The notes below the pieces were generated by a model. It was not told the origin of the DNA, did no database searches, and was given only the letters and a program-made list of their open reading frames with translations. Shown one piece after another: positions 45,420 to 54,807 of a stretch of DNA of 64,000 nt. The stretch spans positions 1 through 64,000 of the forward strand of contig CATJIO010000107.1 of the NCBI GenBank assembly GCA_949740725.1, in the 5' to 3' direction. The DNA comes from an uncultured Lachnospiraceae bacterium (lineage in GTDB: Bacteria; Bacillota; Clostridia; Lachnospirales; Lachnospiraceae). The translations under genes and the position numbers were made by a program. How positions within the stretch are numbered: the stretch's first letter is position 1; each line of letters begins with the position of its first letter.

Positions 45420-47087
45420 CTACTGCTCAATCCAGATATTATTAAAGGGTGTACAGATCAAAAGTCTGCTATCCGCACGTACCACAGAATCATGGACCTT
45501 AGGTGCAATTCCCCAGTTTCTGGCCTCGCAGGCATAGAAAATACCTACGTTATCATTCATCACCTTTTCCATGACCTGACCGTAATATTCCGTTCTCTTC
45601 TCACGGTCAGTTTCTTTATAGGCTGCGTACAGCCACTCATCTACCTGATCGTCTGCATATCCTCCTGCATTGCTGACCGAATCAATATTGTTGGAGGTAA
45701 AGAATTTCTCCTCATAGGCATAAGGATCTATAGTTCCATTGAAGGTGATCCCATAACTGTTAACCACACTGTCCTTATAGCTTCCAGTTACCGCCGACAT
45801 CCAGTCCGCCATGGTGCTGGACTTGATCTCCACAGTAATTCCCACTTCACTCAGATAATACTGGAACAGCTGCGCCATCTTTTCCCGGTTCGTGCTGGAT
45901 CCGATATACATGGTCATAGTAAAGCCGTCCGGATACCCTGCCTCTGCCAAAAGCGCCTTAGCTGCTTCCGGATCATATTCCGGAATCAGACTGTCGTACT
46001 TATCCTGATATCCCCAAGACAAAAACGTCAAGGGCTGATAAATTCTGGAAGCCTCCCCATACTGGTAAATTCCGCTGACCATACCGTCAATGTCCACTGC
46101 CTTAATGATTGCCTCCCGTACCTTGGGATCGGCGGTGGGGCCGCTCTGCATATTGAAGCGAATCATGGTCACGCTGGTGGCCGGAGCCTGTGCAAGCAAC
46201 CCTGCGTCCTTAGCTCTCTGGATAGACTCGCCCTGAAGATACATACCGATATGAGCCTCGTCTGACACCAGAGCATTGACAATCTGGCTGTTATCTGAAG
46301 CGGTCTTTACCTCCACGCCATCCACATTTGGCTCATCTCCCCAGTAATTCGGATTCTTTTTCAGGGTAACACGCTCGTCCGCTACCATCTCTTCCAGCAT
46401 GAAAGGACCGGTTCCTACTAAATGGTATCCAAACTCATCTCCCCATCCCTCTACCTCTTCCTTGGGAAGAATTCCGTTTCCAATATCGCACAATGTCTCT
46501 AAGAACGGTCCACAGGAATCCTTCAGATGAATAATCACCTCAAAATCATTTACCACCTCTACCGACTCAAAGAACTCACGGCAGATTCGATCGGTGGCAC
46601 ATTCATTATAAATCCTCTCTAGAGAATACTTAACGTCCTCGGCAACCATCTGTCGGCCATCCTGGAACTTGCCAGGCTGGAAGTACACATCATCCCGTAG
46701 CTTGAAGGTATAATCCTTTCCATCCTCGCTGACTGACCACTCTGTAGCCAGCAGAGGGATGATGTCCGTATAATCCTTATTATAGGTTACCAGATTCTGT
46801 GCAACCTGGAAAATAATATCTGCCTCATAGTCCGTAGTATGATCCTTGGGATCTACCGTCTTGGGGCTAGATGGAACTACTACAGTTAAAATACCGCCTT
46901 TTTGGATTTCCCCGGAAGGCTCCTCTTCTGCTTTTGTCTCCAAAGCTGCCGTAGTCGCAGGCTCTGATGCTGCTGTGGTGGTAGTGTCCTGCTGTGGAGC
47001 ACTCTGATTGGAAGAACCACAGCCAGCCAACGTCATAGCTGCCAAGGATGCAGCCAGTATCCATGTTGTTACGCTTCTCCTTTTCAT
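45420..47087 (-). CDS. Oligopeptide/dipeptide-binding lipoprotein (SBP_bac_5)
   Basis: 555 residues. Lipoprotein signal MKRRSVTTWILAASLAAMTLAGC with modified Cys23 and a Ser/Thr/Ala linker rich in TTTAASEPA to about residue 55. The solute-binding domain (family 5) follows, including TDYEADIIFQVAQNLVTYNKD and YSLERIYN. It captures peptides outside and passes them to the ABC permease downstream. AAAGGAG precedes the ATG by eight bases. First gene of the peptide operon and preceded by a strong promoter; the divergent S9 peptidase gene lies on the other side. Confidence 0.94.
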   Translation of the reverse strand: MKRRSVTTWILAASLAAMTLAGCGSSNQSAPQQDTTTTAASEPATTAALETKAEEEPSGEIQKGGILTVVVPSSPKTVDPKDHTTDYEADIIFQVAQNLVTYNKDYTDIIPLLATEWSVSEDGKDYTFKLRDDVYFQPGKFQDGRQMVAEDVKYSLERIYNECATDRICREFFESVEVVNDFEVIIHLKDSCGPFLETLCDIGNGILPKEEVEGWGDEFGYHLVGTGPFMLEEMVADERVTLKKNPNYWGDEPNVDGVEVKTASDNSQIVNALVSDEAHIGMYLQGESIQRAKDAGLLAQAPATSVTMIRFNMQSGPTADPKVREAIIKAVDIDGMVSGIYQYGEASRIYQPLTFLSWGYQDKYDSLIPEYDPEAAKALLAEAGYPDGFTMTMYIGSSTNREKMAQLFQYYLSEVGITVEIKSSTMADWMSAVTGSYKDSVVNSYGITFNGTIDPYAYEEKFFTSNNIDSVSNAGGYADDQVDEWLYAAYKETDREKRTEYYGQVMEKVMNDNVGIFYACEARNWGIAPKVHDSVVRADSRLLICTPFNNIWIEQ

Positions 47088-47128
47088 CTTGTCCTCTCCT
47101 TTTGTTACGATTATACTTGCATATCGAT

Positions 47129-47157
47129 AGTATACTTCACTTTTTTGAAAATGTCCA
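47129..47157 (-). promoter_or_regulatory. Promoter of the peptide transporter operon
   Basis: Minus strand TGGACA (47157-47152), 17 bases, TATACT (47134-47129), about 42 bases before the binding-protein ATG. A 16-bp repeat lies just upstream of the -35. Confidence 0.6.
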
Positions 47158-47165
47158 GCATTTTA

Positions 47166-47252
47166 TTTACTCAAGTTTATATAATTTTTTTCTCTTATTT
47201 TGTCGAAAGTTTTCCAATTTTTATAGATTTTTTCTTTACTTAAGTTTATAAT
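47166..47252. promoter_or_regulatory. Two 16-bp repeats in the divergent control region
   Basis: TTTACTCAAGTTTATA (47166-47181) and TTTACTTAAGTTTATA (47235-47250) differ at one base and are 69 bp apart. Each carries a near-palindromic ACTTAAGT core. The second overlaps the S9 peptidase -10 (TATAAT at 47247-47252), and the first is just upstream of the transporter promoter. They are plausible sites for a shared regulator such as the LacI-family protein at 49.3-50.3 kb. Confidence 0.5.
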
Positions 47253-47302
47253 GTTACGTGAGCCACATCACCCAACACTTTTTTATTTTAAGGAGGTATT
47301 TC

Positions 47303-49276
47303 ATGAAAAAAATCGAAGTGACAGATTTCCTATCTTACAAGACGCTGTCCAATCTTACCTATTCCCCTTCCGGCGCCTGGGCTGCTTTTATCCTGACCTC
47401 GCCAGATGCCCAGGACAATTCCTATCATCAAGAGCTGTGGCTCTATAAATCCGAATCCTTCCGGCAGCTGGCTCATTGCACGGTCAAGTCGTTTATCTGG
47501 GACAGCGATGATACAGTTCTGTATCCGTCGGAACCAAAACGAGAGGAGGAGAAATTTACTGGCTCTTTCACTGCATATTACCGCCAGCATATCCATCAGT
47601 CAGAACCAGAATGGGCTTTTACCCTCCCTGTTCGTGTATCCGATATCAAAAAAATCGGTTCCGGCCTGTATTTTATTACTGCAAACTGCGATGCCCACTA
47701 TCCAGACTACCATTCCATGAGCTCACAGGAAAGAGAGCTCATTGAGCAGGAAAAAAAAGAGCAGATGGATTATGAAGTTATGGATGAACTCCCGTTCTGG
47801 GCCAATGGATCTGGCTTCATCAACAAGCTGAGGAAACGTCCCTTCCTTTATCGGGAGGCTGACCAAGCTCTGATCCCTCTTTCCGATCCCCTGTTTGAAA
47901 TGGCAGCCGCTGCTGTTTCTGACCAGTACATCCTCTTTGCTGGGGAATCCTACGATCGGAAGCCGTTAAAAAGAGCCCAGATATACCGGTATAATATCCA
48001 AACTGAAAGCTGTGAGAAAATCTACGGCGGAACCGACTATTTTGTTCAGAACATGGCCGCTGTAGGCCGCCAGTTTGTCCTTGTGGCTTCCACATTCCAG
48101 CGATACGGAGTAGAAGAAAATTATTGCTTTTACAAGGTAGATCCAGAATCAGGCGCCATCACCCTTTTGGCCGACGCAGATATTTACATCAACAATTCCT
48201 TAGGATGCGACTGCCGTTACGGCCAGACTCGTTCCATTAAGGGGACAGACCAGTATCTTTATTTTATCACCACACAGCGCAAAACTGCCCAGCTATACCG
48301 CCTGTCCTTGGATGGACAGATCACCCCGGTCATTACTCAGGAGGGTTCTGTAGATGATTTTGACCTGTATGGTGACACCATTCTCCTTACCGGTCTTTAC
48401 CAAATGCTGCCTCAGGAGCTTTACCGTTATTCTCTAAAGGGCAATTCCCTGGAACAGCTAAGCACCTTCCAGGCCTCGGCCCTGGCAGACGCCTATATCG
48501 CCAAGCCTCAGCCCATTCTCTTTTGGAACCACAACGTAGAAATGGATGGATGGGTTCTGCTCCCCATAAATTATGACCCGAGCCACACCTATCCGGCAGT
48601 CTTGTCCATCCACGGAGGCCCCAGGACCATCTACGGCCCCACCTTTTACCATGAAATGCAAATGCTGGCCAGCGCCGGCTTCTTTGTACTTTTCTGTAAT
48701 CCGGAGGGCTCCAGCGGATGCGGCAACGTATTCGGAGATCTGAGAGGAAAATATGGAACCATTGACTACGAAGATCTTATGGCCTTTACTGATGTAGTGC
48801 TAGAGAAGTATCCGCAGATTGACAAAAAACGGATGTGCGTCATCGGCGGATCTTACGGCGGCTTTATGGTTAATTGGATTATTGGACACACGGACCGGTT
48901 TGCTGCCGCCATATCCCAGCGTTCCATTTCCAACTGGGTTTCTTTCTGTGGGTACTCGGATATTGGCCCCTGGTTCGGTCTGGATCAGCAGGCGGCTACT
49001 CCTTATGACGGTGTAGAGCGGATGTGGGAGCATTCACCTTTAAAATATGCCAATCAGGCAGTCACCCCCACTCTGTTTATTCACTCTGACGAAGATTATC
49101 GATGCAACATGCCGGAGGGCATCCAGATGTACACCGCACTGATGAACCACGGGGTCCCTTGTCGCTTCTGCTACTTCCGGGGAGAAAACCATGATCTTTC
49201 CCGGTCCGGAAAGCCGCTACACCGAATCCGCCGGCTCCAGGAGATTTTAAACTGGCTGATAAAATATACCGAATAA
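47303..49276 (+). CDS. S9-family serine peptidase (prolyl oligopeptidase type)
   Basis: Cytosolic oligopeptidase, 657 residues. The N-terminal about 400 residues form the beta-propeller gate. The C-terminal alpha/beta hydrolase domain has Ser517 in GGSYGG, Asp596 in SDEDYR and His630 in GENHDLS. It resembles the DPP/acylaminoacyl-peptidase subgroup S9C. AAGGAGG stands six bases before ATG 47303; the frame opens at 47258 without one. No signal peptide. It is divergent from the transporter operon and shares the control region, so it likely helps degrade imported peptides. Confidence 0.93.
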   Translation: MKKIEVTDFLSYKTLSNLTYSPSGAWAAFILTSPDAQDNSYHQELWLYKSESFRQLAHCTVKSFIWDSDDTVLYPSEPKREEEKFTGSFTAYYRQHIHQSEPEWAFTLPVRVSDIKKIGSGLYFITANCDAHYPDYHSMSSQERELIEQEKKEQMDYEVMDELPFWANGSGFINKLRKRPFLYREADQALIPLSDPLFEMAAAAVSDQYILFAGESYDRKPLKRAQIYRYNIQTESCEKIYGGTDYFVQNMAAVGRQFVLVASTFQRYGVEENYCFYKVDPESGAITLLADADIYINNSLGCDCRYGQTRSIKGTDQYLYFITTQRKTAQLYRLSLDGQITPVITQEGSVDDFDLYGDTILLTGLYQMLPQELYRYSLKGNSLEQLSTFQASALADAYIAKPQPILFWNHNVEMDGWVLLPINYDPSHTYPAVLSIHGGPRTIYGPTFYHEMQMLASAGFFVLFCNPEGSSGCGNVFGDLRGKYGTIDYEDLMAFTDVVLEKYPQIDKKRMCVIGGSYGGFMVNWIIGHTDRFAAAISQRSISNWVSFCGYSDIGPWFGLDQQAATPYDGVERMWEHSPLKYANQAVTPTLFIHSDEDYRCNMPEGIQMYTALMNHGVPCRFCYFRGENHDLSRSGKPLHRIRRLQEILNWLIKYTE

Positions 49277-49293
49277 CTCACCGGCATAAACAG

Positions 49294-49317
49294 ATAAGGG
49301 GGCTTTTGCCCCCTTAT
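49294..49317. terminator. Hairpin between convergent genes
   Basis: ATAAGGGGGC, loop TTTT, GCCCCCTTAT form a perfect 10-bp stem between the S9 gene and the LacI-family gene, overlapping the last codon of the latter. No T run on either strand. A bidirectional stop is likely. Confidence 0.5.
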
Positions 49318-50306
49318 GTACTCTCCCGTATAATCAGTTCTCCTTTATACAGCCGATCCTCTGGCTGTTTTCCATTAACCAGCTGATCCAGGGCCTTCGA
49401 AACCTCTCGGGCAAACAGTCCAATCTCACAGTCTACTGTGGTAAGCTCCGGTGAGGTAATGGTAGAACTTGGAATATTCCCCCACCCAATCACCGCCATA
49501 TCCTCTGGCACTCTCATTCCGAATTTTTTTAGATACTGCATTACCTGTGCCGCCAAATGATCGTCCCCTACCACAAAGGCTGACGGAGGATTATTGGTCC
49601 CGGTTATCATCGTATACACATCCTCCAGAATGCTGGCGACGGTCTTCGTATGAACACAGAACCAGTCTGGGTTCACTTCCATATTATGGAATCGCAGAGT
49701 ATCCACATAGGCCTTGGCGCGAAAGTCATTTCCCGTGACACCCGCCGTCTTATACTTTAGCGGAGGAATATAGGCGATCCTTTGATGTCCCTTCAAAATA
49801 AGATAATTCAACGAACGTTTCACCCCATCATAGAAGTCTGGGGCCCGAATCACGATTCGGGAATCCAGCCCTTTATATTCCCGGCTTTTGTACAGAATCA
49901 GCGGAACCCCACTCTCTACAATCTTATTGAGATTCCTCACATCAAAACCATTGCTAGTCATAAACACTGCGTCAAAGCGTGCATCTATGATTCGCTGGAT
50001 AAAGGCATCCTCCATCTGGCTATAAAAAAGGCTGGCATAATATCCCAGTTCAAGGAGCCTGGAAGCCAGCTCTCCAAACAGCTCTCCCTGAAGGGAATCT
50101 CCTACAAGGGCGATCTGATTAGAACGGTTCGTCTTCAAACTTTTGGCAAATACATTCGGCGTGTATTCCAACTCCTGGATGGCTTTAAGCACTGCCTCTC
50201 TCTTATCCTTACTGACATAGTTGGAATCGTTCATTACATAGGAAACCACAGCAGGAGAAACCCCTGCCAGCTTTGCGACATCATTTCTTGTAACATTTCG
50301 TTTCAT
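49314..50306 (-). CDS. LacI-family transcriptional regulator
   Basis: 330 residues. N-terminal HTH (VTRNDVAKLAGVSPAVVSYVMN, residues 4-25) followed by the hinge and the periplasmic-binding-protein-like sensor domain of the family. GGGAG stands before the ATG. It sits beside the peptide-use genes, but its ligand is usually a sugar or nucleoside in this family, so a role for the peptide genes is inferred from position only. Confidence 0.9.
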   Translation of the reverse strand: MKRNVTRNDVAKLAGVSPAVVSYVMNDSNYVSKDKREAVLKAIQELEYTPNVFAKSLKTNRSNQIALVGDSLQGELFGELASRLLELGYYASLFYSQMEDAFIQRIIDARFDAVFMTSNGFDVRNLNKIVESGVPLILYKSREYKGLDSRIVIRAPDFYDGVKRSLNYLILKGHQRIAYIPPLKYKTAGVTGNDFRAKAYVDTLRFHNMEVNPDWFCVHTKTVASILEDVYTMITGTNNPPSAFVVGDDHLAAQVMQYLKKFGMRVPEDMAVIGWGNIPSSTITSPELTTVDCEIGLFAREVSKALDQLVNGKQPEDRLYKGELIIREST

Positions 50307-50324
50307 GGATCTTCTCCCTAACTG

Positions 50325-50353
50325 ACATTAGTTCCATAGTACCATTGGAAACT
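50325..50353 (-). promoter_or_regulatory. Promoter of the LacI-family gene
   Basis: Minus strand TTGACA, 17 bases, TACTAT within about 50365-50335, with TTCCA...TGGAA half sites (a dyad of 19 bp) between and after the elements, consistent with self-repression. Confidence 0.5.
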
Positions 50354-50379
50354 TTTTTTGTCAATGAAGCGCAGCAGCA

Positions 50380-50775
50380 TCAACGGCTCAGCTTTTCATG
50401 CTCCTCCATCAGCTCTTTGTACAAATGGTAAAATGTCCACTCCGCATTCTGTGAGGTAAGCACTGCCTTTAAGTTGATCTTTGCCCCTCCAGATTTTCTC
50501 AGGTTGGAAAGAAGCATATCCATCCGGGCGCTGGTAAAATTCTGCAGAACCAGCACATCCTGAGCAATAGGAGGGATCGGCTCACCTTTCTCCTTCTGCC
50601 GAGAAAATCCCGGTATCCCTGCCAGATATCCTACCTGTTCCCCAATCTGTTCTGTACGGATATTCTTAATCCGCACTCCCATGCGAACCAACACGCTTTT
50701 CAGCAGGCGTACTTCCCTTTCCTCTTTCTCTTTATCCCCATGATAGTATAATACACTTTCCTGCAATTTTCCCAT
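50380..50775 (-). CDS. DUF3783 family protein
   Basis: 131 residues. C-terminal region (about 65-131) DVLVLQNFTSARMDMLLSNLRKSGGAKINLKAVLTSQNAEWTFYHLYKELMEEHEKL matches the DUF3783 pattern of clostridial proteins; no function is known. Start ATG 50775 has AGGAG five bases before it; the frame opens at 50865, inside the upstream gene. It follows the leucine-rich-repeat gene by 22 bases and likely shares its transcript. Confidence 0.8.
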   Translation of the reverse strand: MGKLQESVLYYHGDKEKEEREVRLLKSVLVRMGVRIKNIRTEQIGEQVGYLAGIPGFSRQKEKGEPIPPIAQDVLVLQNFTSARMDMLLSNLRKSGGAKINLKAVLTSQNAEWTFYHLYKELMEEHEKLSR

Positions 50776-50797
50776 ATCCGCTCCTATCTTCTCTTGC

Positions 50798-51829
50798 TTA
50801 CAATGTAAACCGCTGTTTCCTTCCTCTAGCCGGATTTCCCCCTTCCGGCCTTTTCCCTCTGGCATCCATTAAAATTCCCAAAGCCTGGGCGTCTCCCTTC
50901 CTCCGGCCTTCCTGGATCATCTCATCCAAACACCCAACAGTACACCAAGACGACGCCGCAATAAACTGAAGCGCCTTCAAGTCCCTCCCTTTCTCTGCAG
51001 CCAGAAAGAGCTCCCGACCATGGCTGGCGGCATATTCCTCATAAACCGTTTTCCTCTCTGGATCCAGCTGGATCGGATACATCAGCCGTCCTAGTACCAG
51101 CTCTGCCACCAGCTCCGGTTTCTCCTGTACCTGAATATGAGGAAACAACCGGTCATAAGCCAAATACTGAAACTCTGTACCGCTGAAGGCATTGCGGTAT
51201 CGATGGCCGCAACCATGCATTTCCTGGGTCAGAATTCTGGCCGGGGTATTTTCCACAGATTCTTCATAGTACTCGGGAAAGAGAAGCTTTGCCCGTACCT
51301 CTCCCTGCTCATCCAGACAGCTTACTCTGAGTGTCTGCCGCAGCTCTGACAGCACCTCCTTAAGACAGGATTTTCCTTGAGGGGACGGAAAAACCTCCAG
51401 ATGGCGGATCCTGGCGCATCCAGTAAACAGCCCTGCGCCCAGATCCTCAAGCCCTCCCCAGAAACGCAGCCGCTCCAGATTCCCGCAGTTATAGAAGGCG
51501 TAGGCTCCCACCCGCTGAAGGCAAGGCGGCAGGCTAACCGAACAAAGCATATCCCCCTGGAGGGCAGGAGTACCATCCGCCAGGGTTTCTGCCTTAAGTA
51601 GCGCCTCTTCTGCAGGCACCTCCCTCTGGCTTTCCCCCTCCCCCCAGCTGATTTCTCCTTGAAATTTCTCTCCCGGTATCACCCTCCGGAGGGTCTGGGA
51701 AAAGGCATAAGGCCCCAGCTCCTTCACATCGTTTCCGCAAATTCTCTCAGGTATCTCCACTTGTCCGTCATAGCCAAACCACCGTAGAATCCGGATACCA
51801 TCCTTCACCTTATCATAAATTACCCTCAT
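50798..51829 (-). CDS. Leucine-rich-repeat (BspA-like) cytosolic protein
   Basis: 343 residues with LRR_5-type motifs: EIPERICGNDVKELGPYAFSQ (about residues 25-45), SVSLPPCLQRVGAYAFYNCGNLERLRF (about 95-122) and DLGAGLFTGCARIRHLEVF. The later half is helical without repeats. No signal peptide or wall anchor, unlike surface BspA. Start ATG 51829 has GGAGG six bases before it, and lies within the 3' end of topB (overlap 17 bases), so it is probably translated from the topB message. Function unknown. Confidence 0.8.
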   Translation of the reverse strand: MRVIYDKVKDGIRILRWFGYDGQVEIPERICGNDVKELGPYAFSQTLRRVIPGEKFQGEISWGEGESQREVPAEEALLKAETLADGTPALQGDMLCSVSLPPCLQRVGAYAFYNCGNLERLRFWGGLEDLGAGLFTGCARIRHLEVFPSPQGKSCLKEVLSELRQTLRVSCLDEQGEVRAKLLFPEYYEESVENTPARILTQEMHGCGHRYRNAFSGTEFQYLAYDRLFPHIQVQEKPELVAELVLGRLMYPIQLDPERKTVYEEYAASHGRELFLAAEKGRDLKALQFIAASSWCTVGCLDEMIQEGRRKGDAQALGILMDARGKRPEGGNPARGRKQRFTL

Positions 51830-54065
51830 TAGAACCCTCCAGTTTAATCCCTGCCAGAGCTTGGGCAAAGGCATTATTAATGGGCTCGCTGGCCTCCCGC
51901 TTCTGCTGATTCAGATATCTTGCCACGTCCTTTTTCGATACACCGGCTCCTTCCTTCTTTCTTCGCTCCTGAAAGGCGGTCAGCTTTTCCTTATGGCCGC
52001 AGGCACAGACGAAAATCTGTCCCTCCCCCTTCCCCCGAAGCTCCATCCTTTTATGACAAACCGGGCAGCGGGCATTGGAGATGCGGGAGATAGTCTCCCG
52101 GTGACCGCAGGCCCGATCCTGGCATACCAGCATCTCGCTGTTTTTTCCCTTCACCTTTAGCATCCGCTTACCGCAGGCGGGGCATTTGGTATTGGTCAGG
52201 TTGTCGTGACGGAAGGTCCCTTCTCCAGATCGGATCTGAGATAGCAGCTCCTGAGAATATTGCCGTATATCACACATAAACGCAGCCCGGTTGATTGTGC
52301 CCTTGGCAATCCCAGAAAGCTTCAACTCCCACCGGGCGGTCAGCTCAGGCTTCTTTAAATCCTCCGGCACCAGTTCTAGCAGCTGCCGCCCTTTAGAGGT
52401 CACAAAAATATCTTTTCCTCTCTTTTCTATCAAAAAGCTAGAAAATAGCTTTTCGATGATATCCGCCCTGGTGGCCACTGTTCCCAGCCCCCCAGTTTCC
52501 CCCAGAGTTTTAGCCAATGCCTTATCTTTCGTCTCCAGAAATGCAGATGGGTTCTCCATCGCGGATAAGAGCATCCCCTCATTAAAGGGCGCCGGCGGTT
52601 TCGTCCTTCCCTCAGTCAGAGTATAGTTTAGTCCCTCCAGTCGGTCCCCTTGCTTCACTTCCGGAAGTTGCTGGCTCCGGATCCCTGTTTCCGCTAAATC
52701 CATATCTTCCCCACAGTCCTCATCTGTGCTGACGCTATCCTCACTTTCATACACCAGCTTCCAGCCTAAGGTTTTCACCAGGATCCCAGTAGCCACGAAT
52801 CGTTCCTTTCCTACCTGGACTGCCAGGCTGAGCTGCTCGTACTCATAGGGCGGATACAGTACTGCCAAAAAACGTCTTACTACCAAATCATAGATCCTTC
52901 GCTCATCAACGGTCATATGATCTAGTTGGACATACTGCTCTGTGGGAATAATAGCGTGATGGTCAGACACTTTGCTGTTATCTACAAAAAAGGGATTTGT
53001 TGGAAGAGACCGCTGCAAAGCCTGGGCCGCCGCCTTTTTATATGGGCCTGTCCCGCAGGCCTTTAAGCGCTCCTTAATGGTAGGCAGGATGTCACTGCTT
53101 AAATAGCGGGAATCGGTTCTTGGATAAGTAAGCACTTTGTGATTCTCATACAGCCGCTGCATGATATTCAGTGTCTCCTTCGCCGAATAATTAAATTTTT
53201 GGTTCGCCTCCCGCTGAAGCTCTGTTAAATCGTAAAGGAGAGGCGCCTGCTTTTTCCTGTTCGTCCTCTTTATCTCCACCACCTTTCCGTCCTGGCCCTT
53301 CAGTTCTTTAACAAGTGCTTCCATCCTGGCTTTGTCAAAGGAGCGAAAGCTTTTTGACCCTTGTTCCTGCCAGGTTAGGAGAAAAGAAGCCGTACCTTTT
53401 CCACCCCATTTCGCCTGCAGTCCATAGTATGGCCTGGGGACAAAGGATTTAATCTCTTTTTCCCTGGCGGCAATCATAGCCAGCGTAGGCGTCTGTACCC
53501 GGCCACAGGACAGTTGGGCATTATATTTGCAAGTTAACGCCCTTGTGGCGTTGATCCCTACCAGCCAGTCTGCCTCCGCCCGGCACATGGCAGCATCATA
53601 CAGATAATCATACTCTCTGCCGTCCTTAAGGTTTGCAAACCCCTCCCGAATCGCCTTATCAGTCACAGAGGATATCCAAAGCCGTTTGATCGGCTTGCGG
53701 CATTCTGCCTTCTTTAAAATCAGTCGAGCCACCAGCTCCCCTTCCCGTCCAGCATCGGTGGCAATAATCACCTCCCGGATATCCTTCCGGTAAAGCTGCA
53801 TCTTCACTGCCTGATATTGCTTAGCTGTCTGCCGGATCACCTCCAAATGGAAGGGATCCGGAAGCATGGGAAGATCCTCCATCTTCCACTCTTTATATTT
53901 CTTGTCATAATCCTCCGGGTCAGCCAGGGTCACCAGATGTCCCAATCCCCATGTCACCACATAATCCGAGCCCTCGATGGCGCCGTTTATCTGCTTGTTA
54001 CATTTTAGTACTCTGGCAATATCACGGGCTACAGAGGGCTTTTCTGCAATTACTAACGCTTTCAT
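51813..54065 (-). CDS. topB: DNA topoisomerase III
   Basis: Type IA topoisomerase, 750 residues. TOPRIM domain (first 135 residues) has IAEKPSVARDIARVL and TDAGREGELVARLI with the conserved acidic residues. The catalytic tyrosine is Tyr314 in LTYPRTDSRYL. The C-terminus has two zinc ribbons (CPACGKRMLKVKGKNSEMLVC and CPVCHKRMELRGKGEG). ATG 54065 with AAAGGA at seven bases is preferred over the frame opening at 54179. It decatenates and resolves replication or recombination intermediates. Its gene overlaps the next one. Confidence 0.95.
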   Translation of the reverse strand: MKALVIAEKPSVARDIARVLKCNKQINGAIEGSDYVVTWGLGHLVTLADPEDYDKKYKEWKMEDLPMLPDPFHLEVIRQTAKQYQAVKMQLYRKDIREVIIATDAGREGELVARLILKKAECRKPIKRLWISSVTDKAIREGFANLKDGREYDYLYDAAMCRAEADWLVGINATRALTCKYNAQLSCGRVQTPTLAMIAAREKEIKSFVPRPYYGLQAKWGGKGTASFLLTWQEQGSKSFRSFDKARMEALVKELKGQDGKVVEIKRTNRKKQAPLLYDLTELQREANQKFNYSAKETLNIMQRLYENHKVLTYPRTDSRYLSSDILPTIKERLKACGTGPYKKAAAQALQRSLPTNPFFVDNSKVSDHHAIIPTEQYVQLDHMTVDERRIYDLVVRRFLAVLYPPYEYEQLSLAVQVGKERFVATGILVKTLGWKLVYESEDSVSTDEDCGEDMDLAETGIRSQQLPEVKQGDRLEGLNYTLTEGRTKPPAPFNEGMLLSAMENPSAFLETKDKALAKTLGETGGLGTVATRADIIEKLFSSFLIEKRGKDIFVTSKGRQLLELVPEDLKKPELTARWELKLSGIAKGTINRAAFMCDIRQYSQELLSQIRSGEGTFRHDNLTNTKCPACGKRMLKVKGKNSEMLVCQDRACGHRETISRISNARCPVCHKRMELRGKGEGQIFVCACGHKEKLTAFQERRKKEGAGVSKKDVARYLNQQKREASEPINNAFAQALAGIKLEGSNEGNL

Positions 54066-54244
54066 ATGTGAATCCTTTCTGAATCTGATTAATGCTCCGG
54101 CCCCGGCTGTTTGATACCGGGGCGCTTTGACGGCATTTGCTTTTGGGGATATTCTATCATATCTGCAATGATTTTTCATTATTCTATGTTGGAAAAATGC
54201 TGCTAATTTACGGAATCCCGCAGATTAGGATTAAACGCAAATAC

Positions 54245-54282
54245 AGCCAAGGCTTCCCAAAACTCGGGAGTCCTTGGCTTTT
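54245..54282 (-). terminator. Hairpin after the xdh-like operon
   Basis: AGCCAAGG..TCCC and GGGA..CCTTGGCT (54245-54258, 54266-54279) form a long stem. The T run is clear on the plus strand (TTTCTT) and weak on the minus, but only minus-strand genes flank it, so it probably ends the molybdenum hydroxylase operon. Confidence 0.55.
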
Positions 54283-54300
54283 CTTAATTATCCTTTCACC

Positions 54301-54807
54301 CTATACTGCCTCTGCCTCCTTCTCCTTTCCCAGCCTACGCAACATGGTTTTCTTTACTGCACGGAAAATATTCTCATACCCTGTGCACCGGCACAAATGG
54401 CCAGACATCCGCTTGCGGATTTCCTCGTCAGGAATCTCTCTTTTTTCTTCCAGGATTTCCACTGCGCTCATAATAAAACCAGGGCTGCAGAAACCACACT
54501 GCACCGCCGCCTCATCCATAAATGCCTGCTGAATATCCGAGAGCTCCCCATTGGGGCCGGCAAGCCCCTCCAGGGTAAGAATCTCCTTCCCCTGGGCCCA
54601 TACAGCCAGGTAAATACAGGAGTTAAAGCATTCTCCATTGATGATCACATTGCACGCCCCGCACTCTCCTACCTCACAGCCCTTTTTCACACTGGTGAGC
54701 CGGTAGTCATCCCGAAGCATATCCGTGAGAGATGCCCGGACATCCACCATCTTTTCTACCGGTTTCCCATTAATAATACAAGAAACCAATTTATACTGCT
54801 TACTCAT
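54301..54807 (-). CDS. Xanthine dehydrogenase-type [2Fe-2S] subunit
   Basis: 168 residues, complete two-cluster iron-sulfur subunit of a molybdenum hydroxylase. N-terminal plant ferredoxin-like CEVGECGACNVIINGE..C and C-terminal CGFCSPG ... CRCTGYE carry the eight cysteines. ATG 54807 has GAGGTGAGATCC before it; the frame opens at 54816. It overlaps the FAD-subunit gene by eight bases. The electrons pass from Mo to FAD through these clusters. Purine substrate is likely. Confidence 0.94.
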   Translation of the reverse strand: MSKQYKLVSCIINGKPVEKMVDVRASLTDMLRDDYRLTSVKKGCEVGECGACNVIINGECFNSCIYLAVWAQGKEILTLEGLAGPNGELSDIQQAFMDEAAVQCGFCSPGFIMSAVEILEEKREIPDEEIRKRMSGHLCRCTGYENIFRAVKKTMLRRLGKEKEAEAV

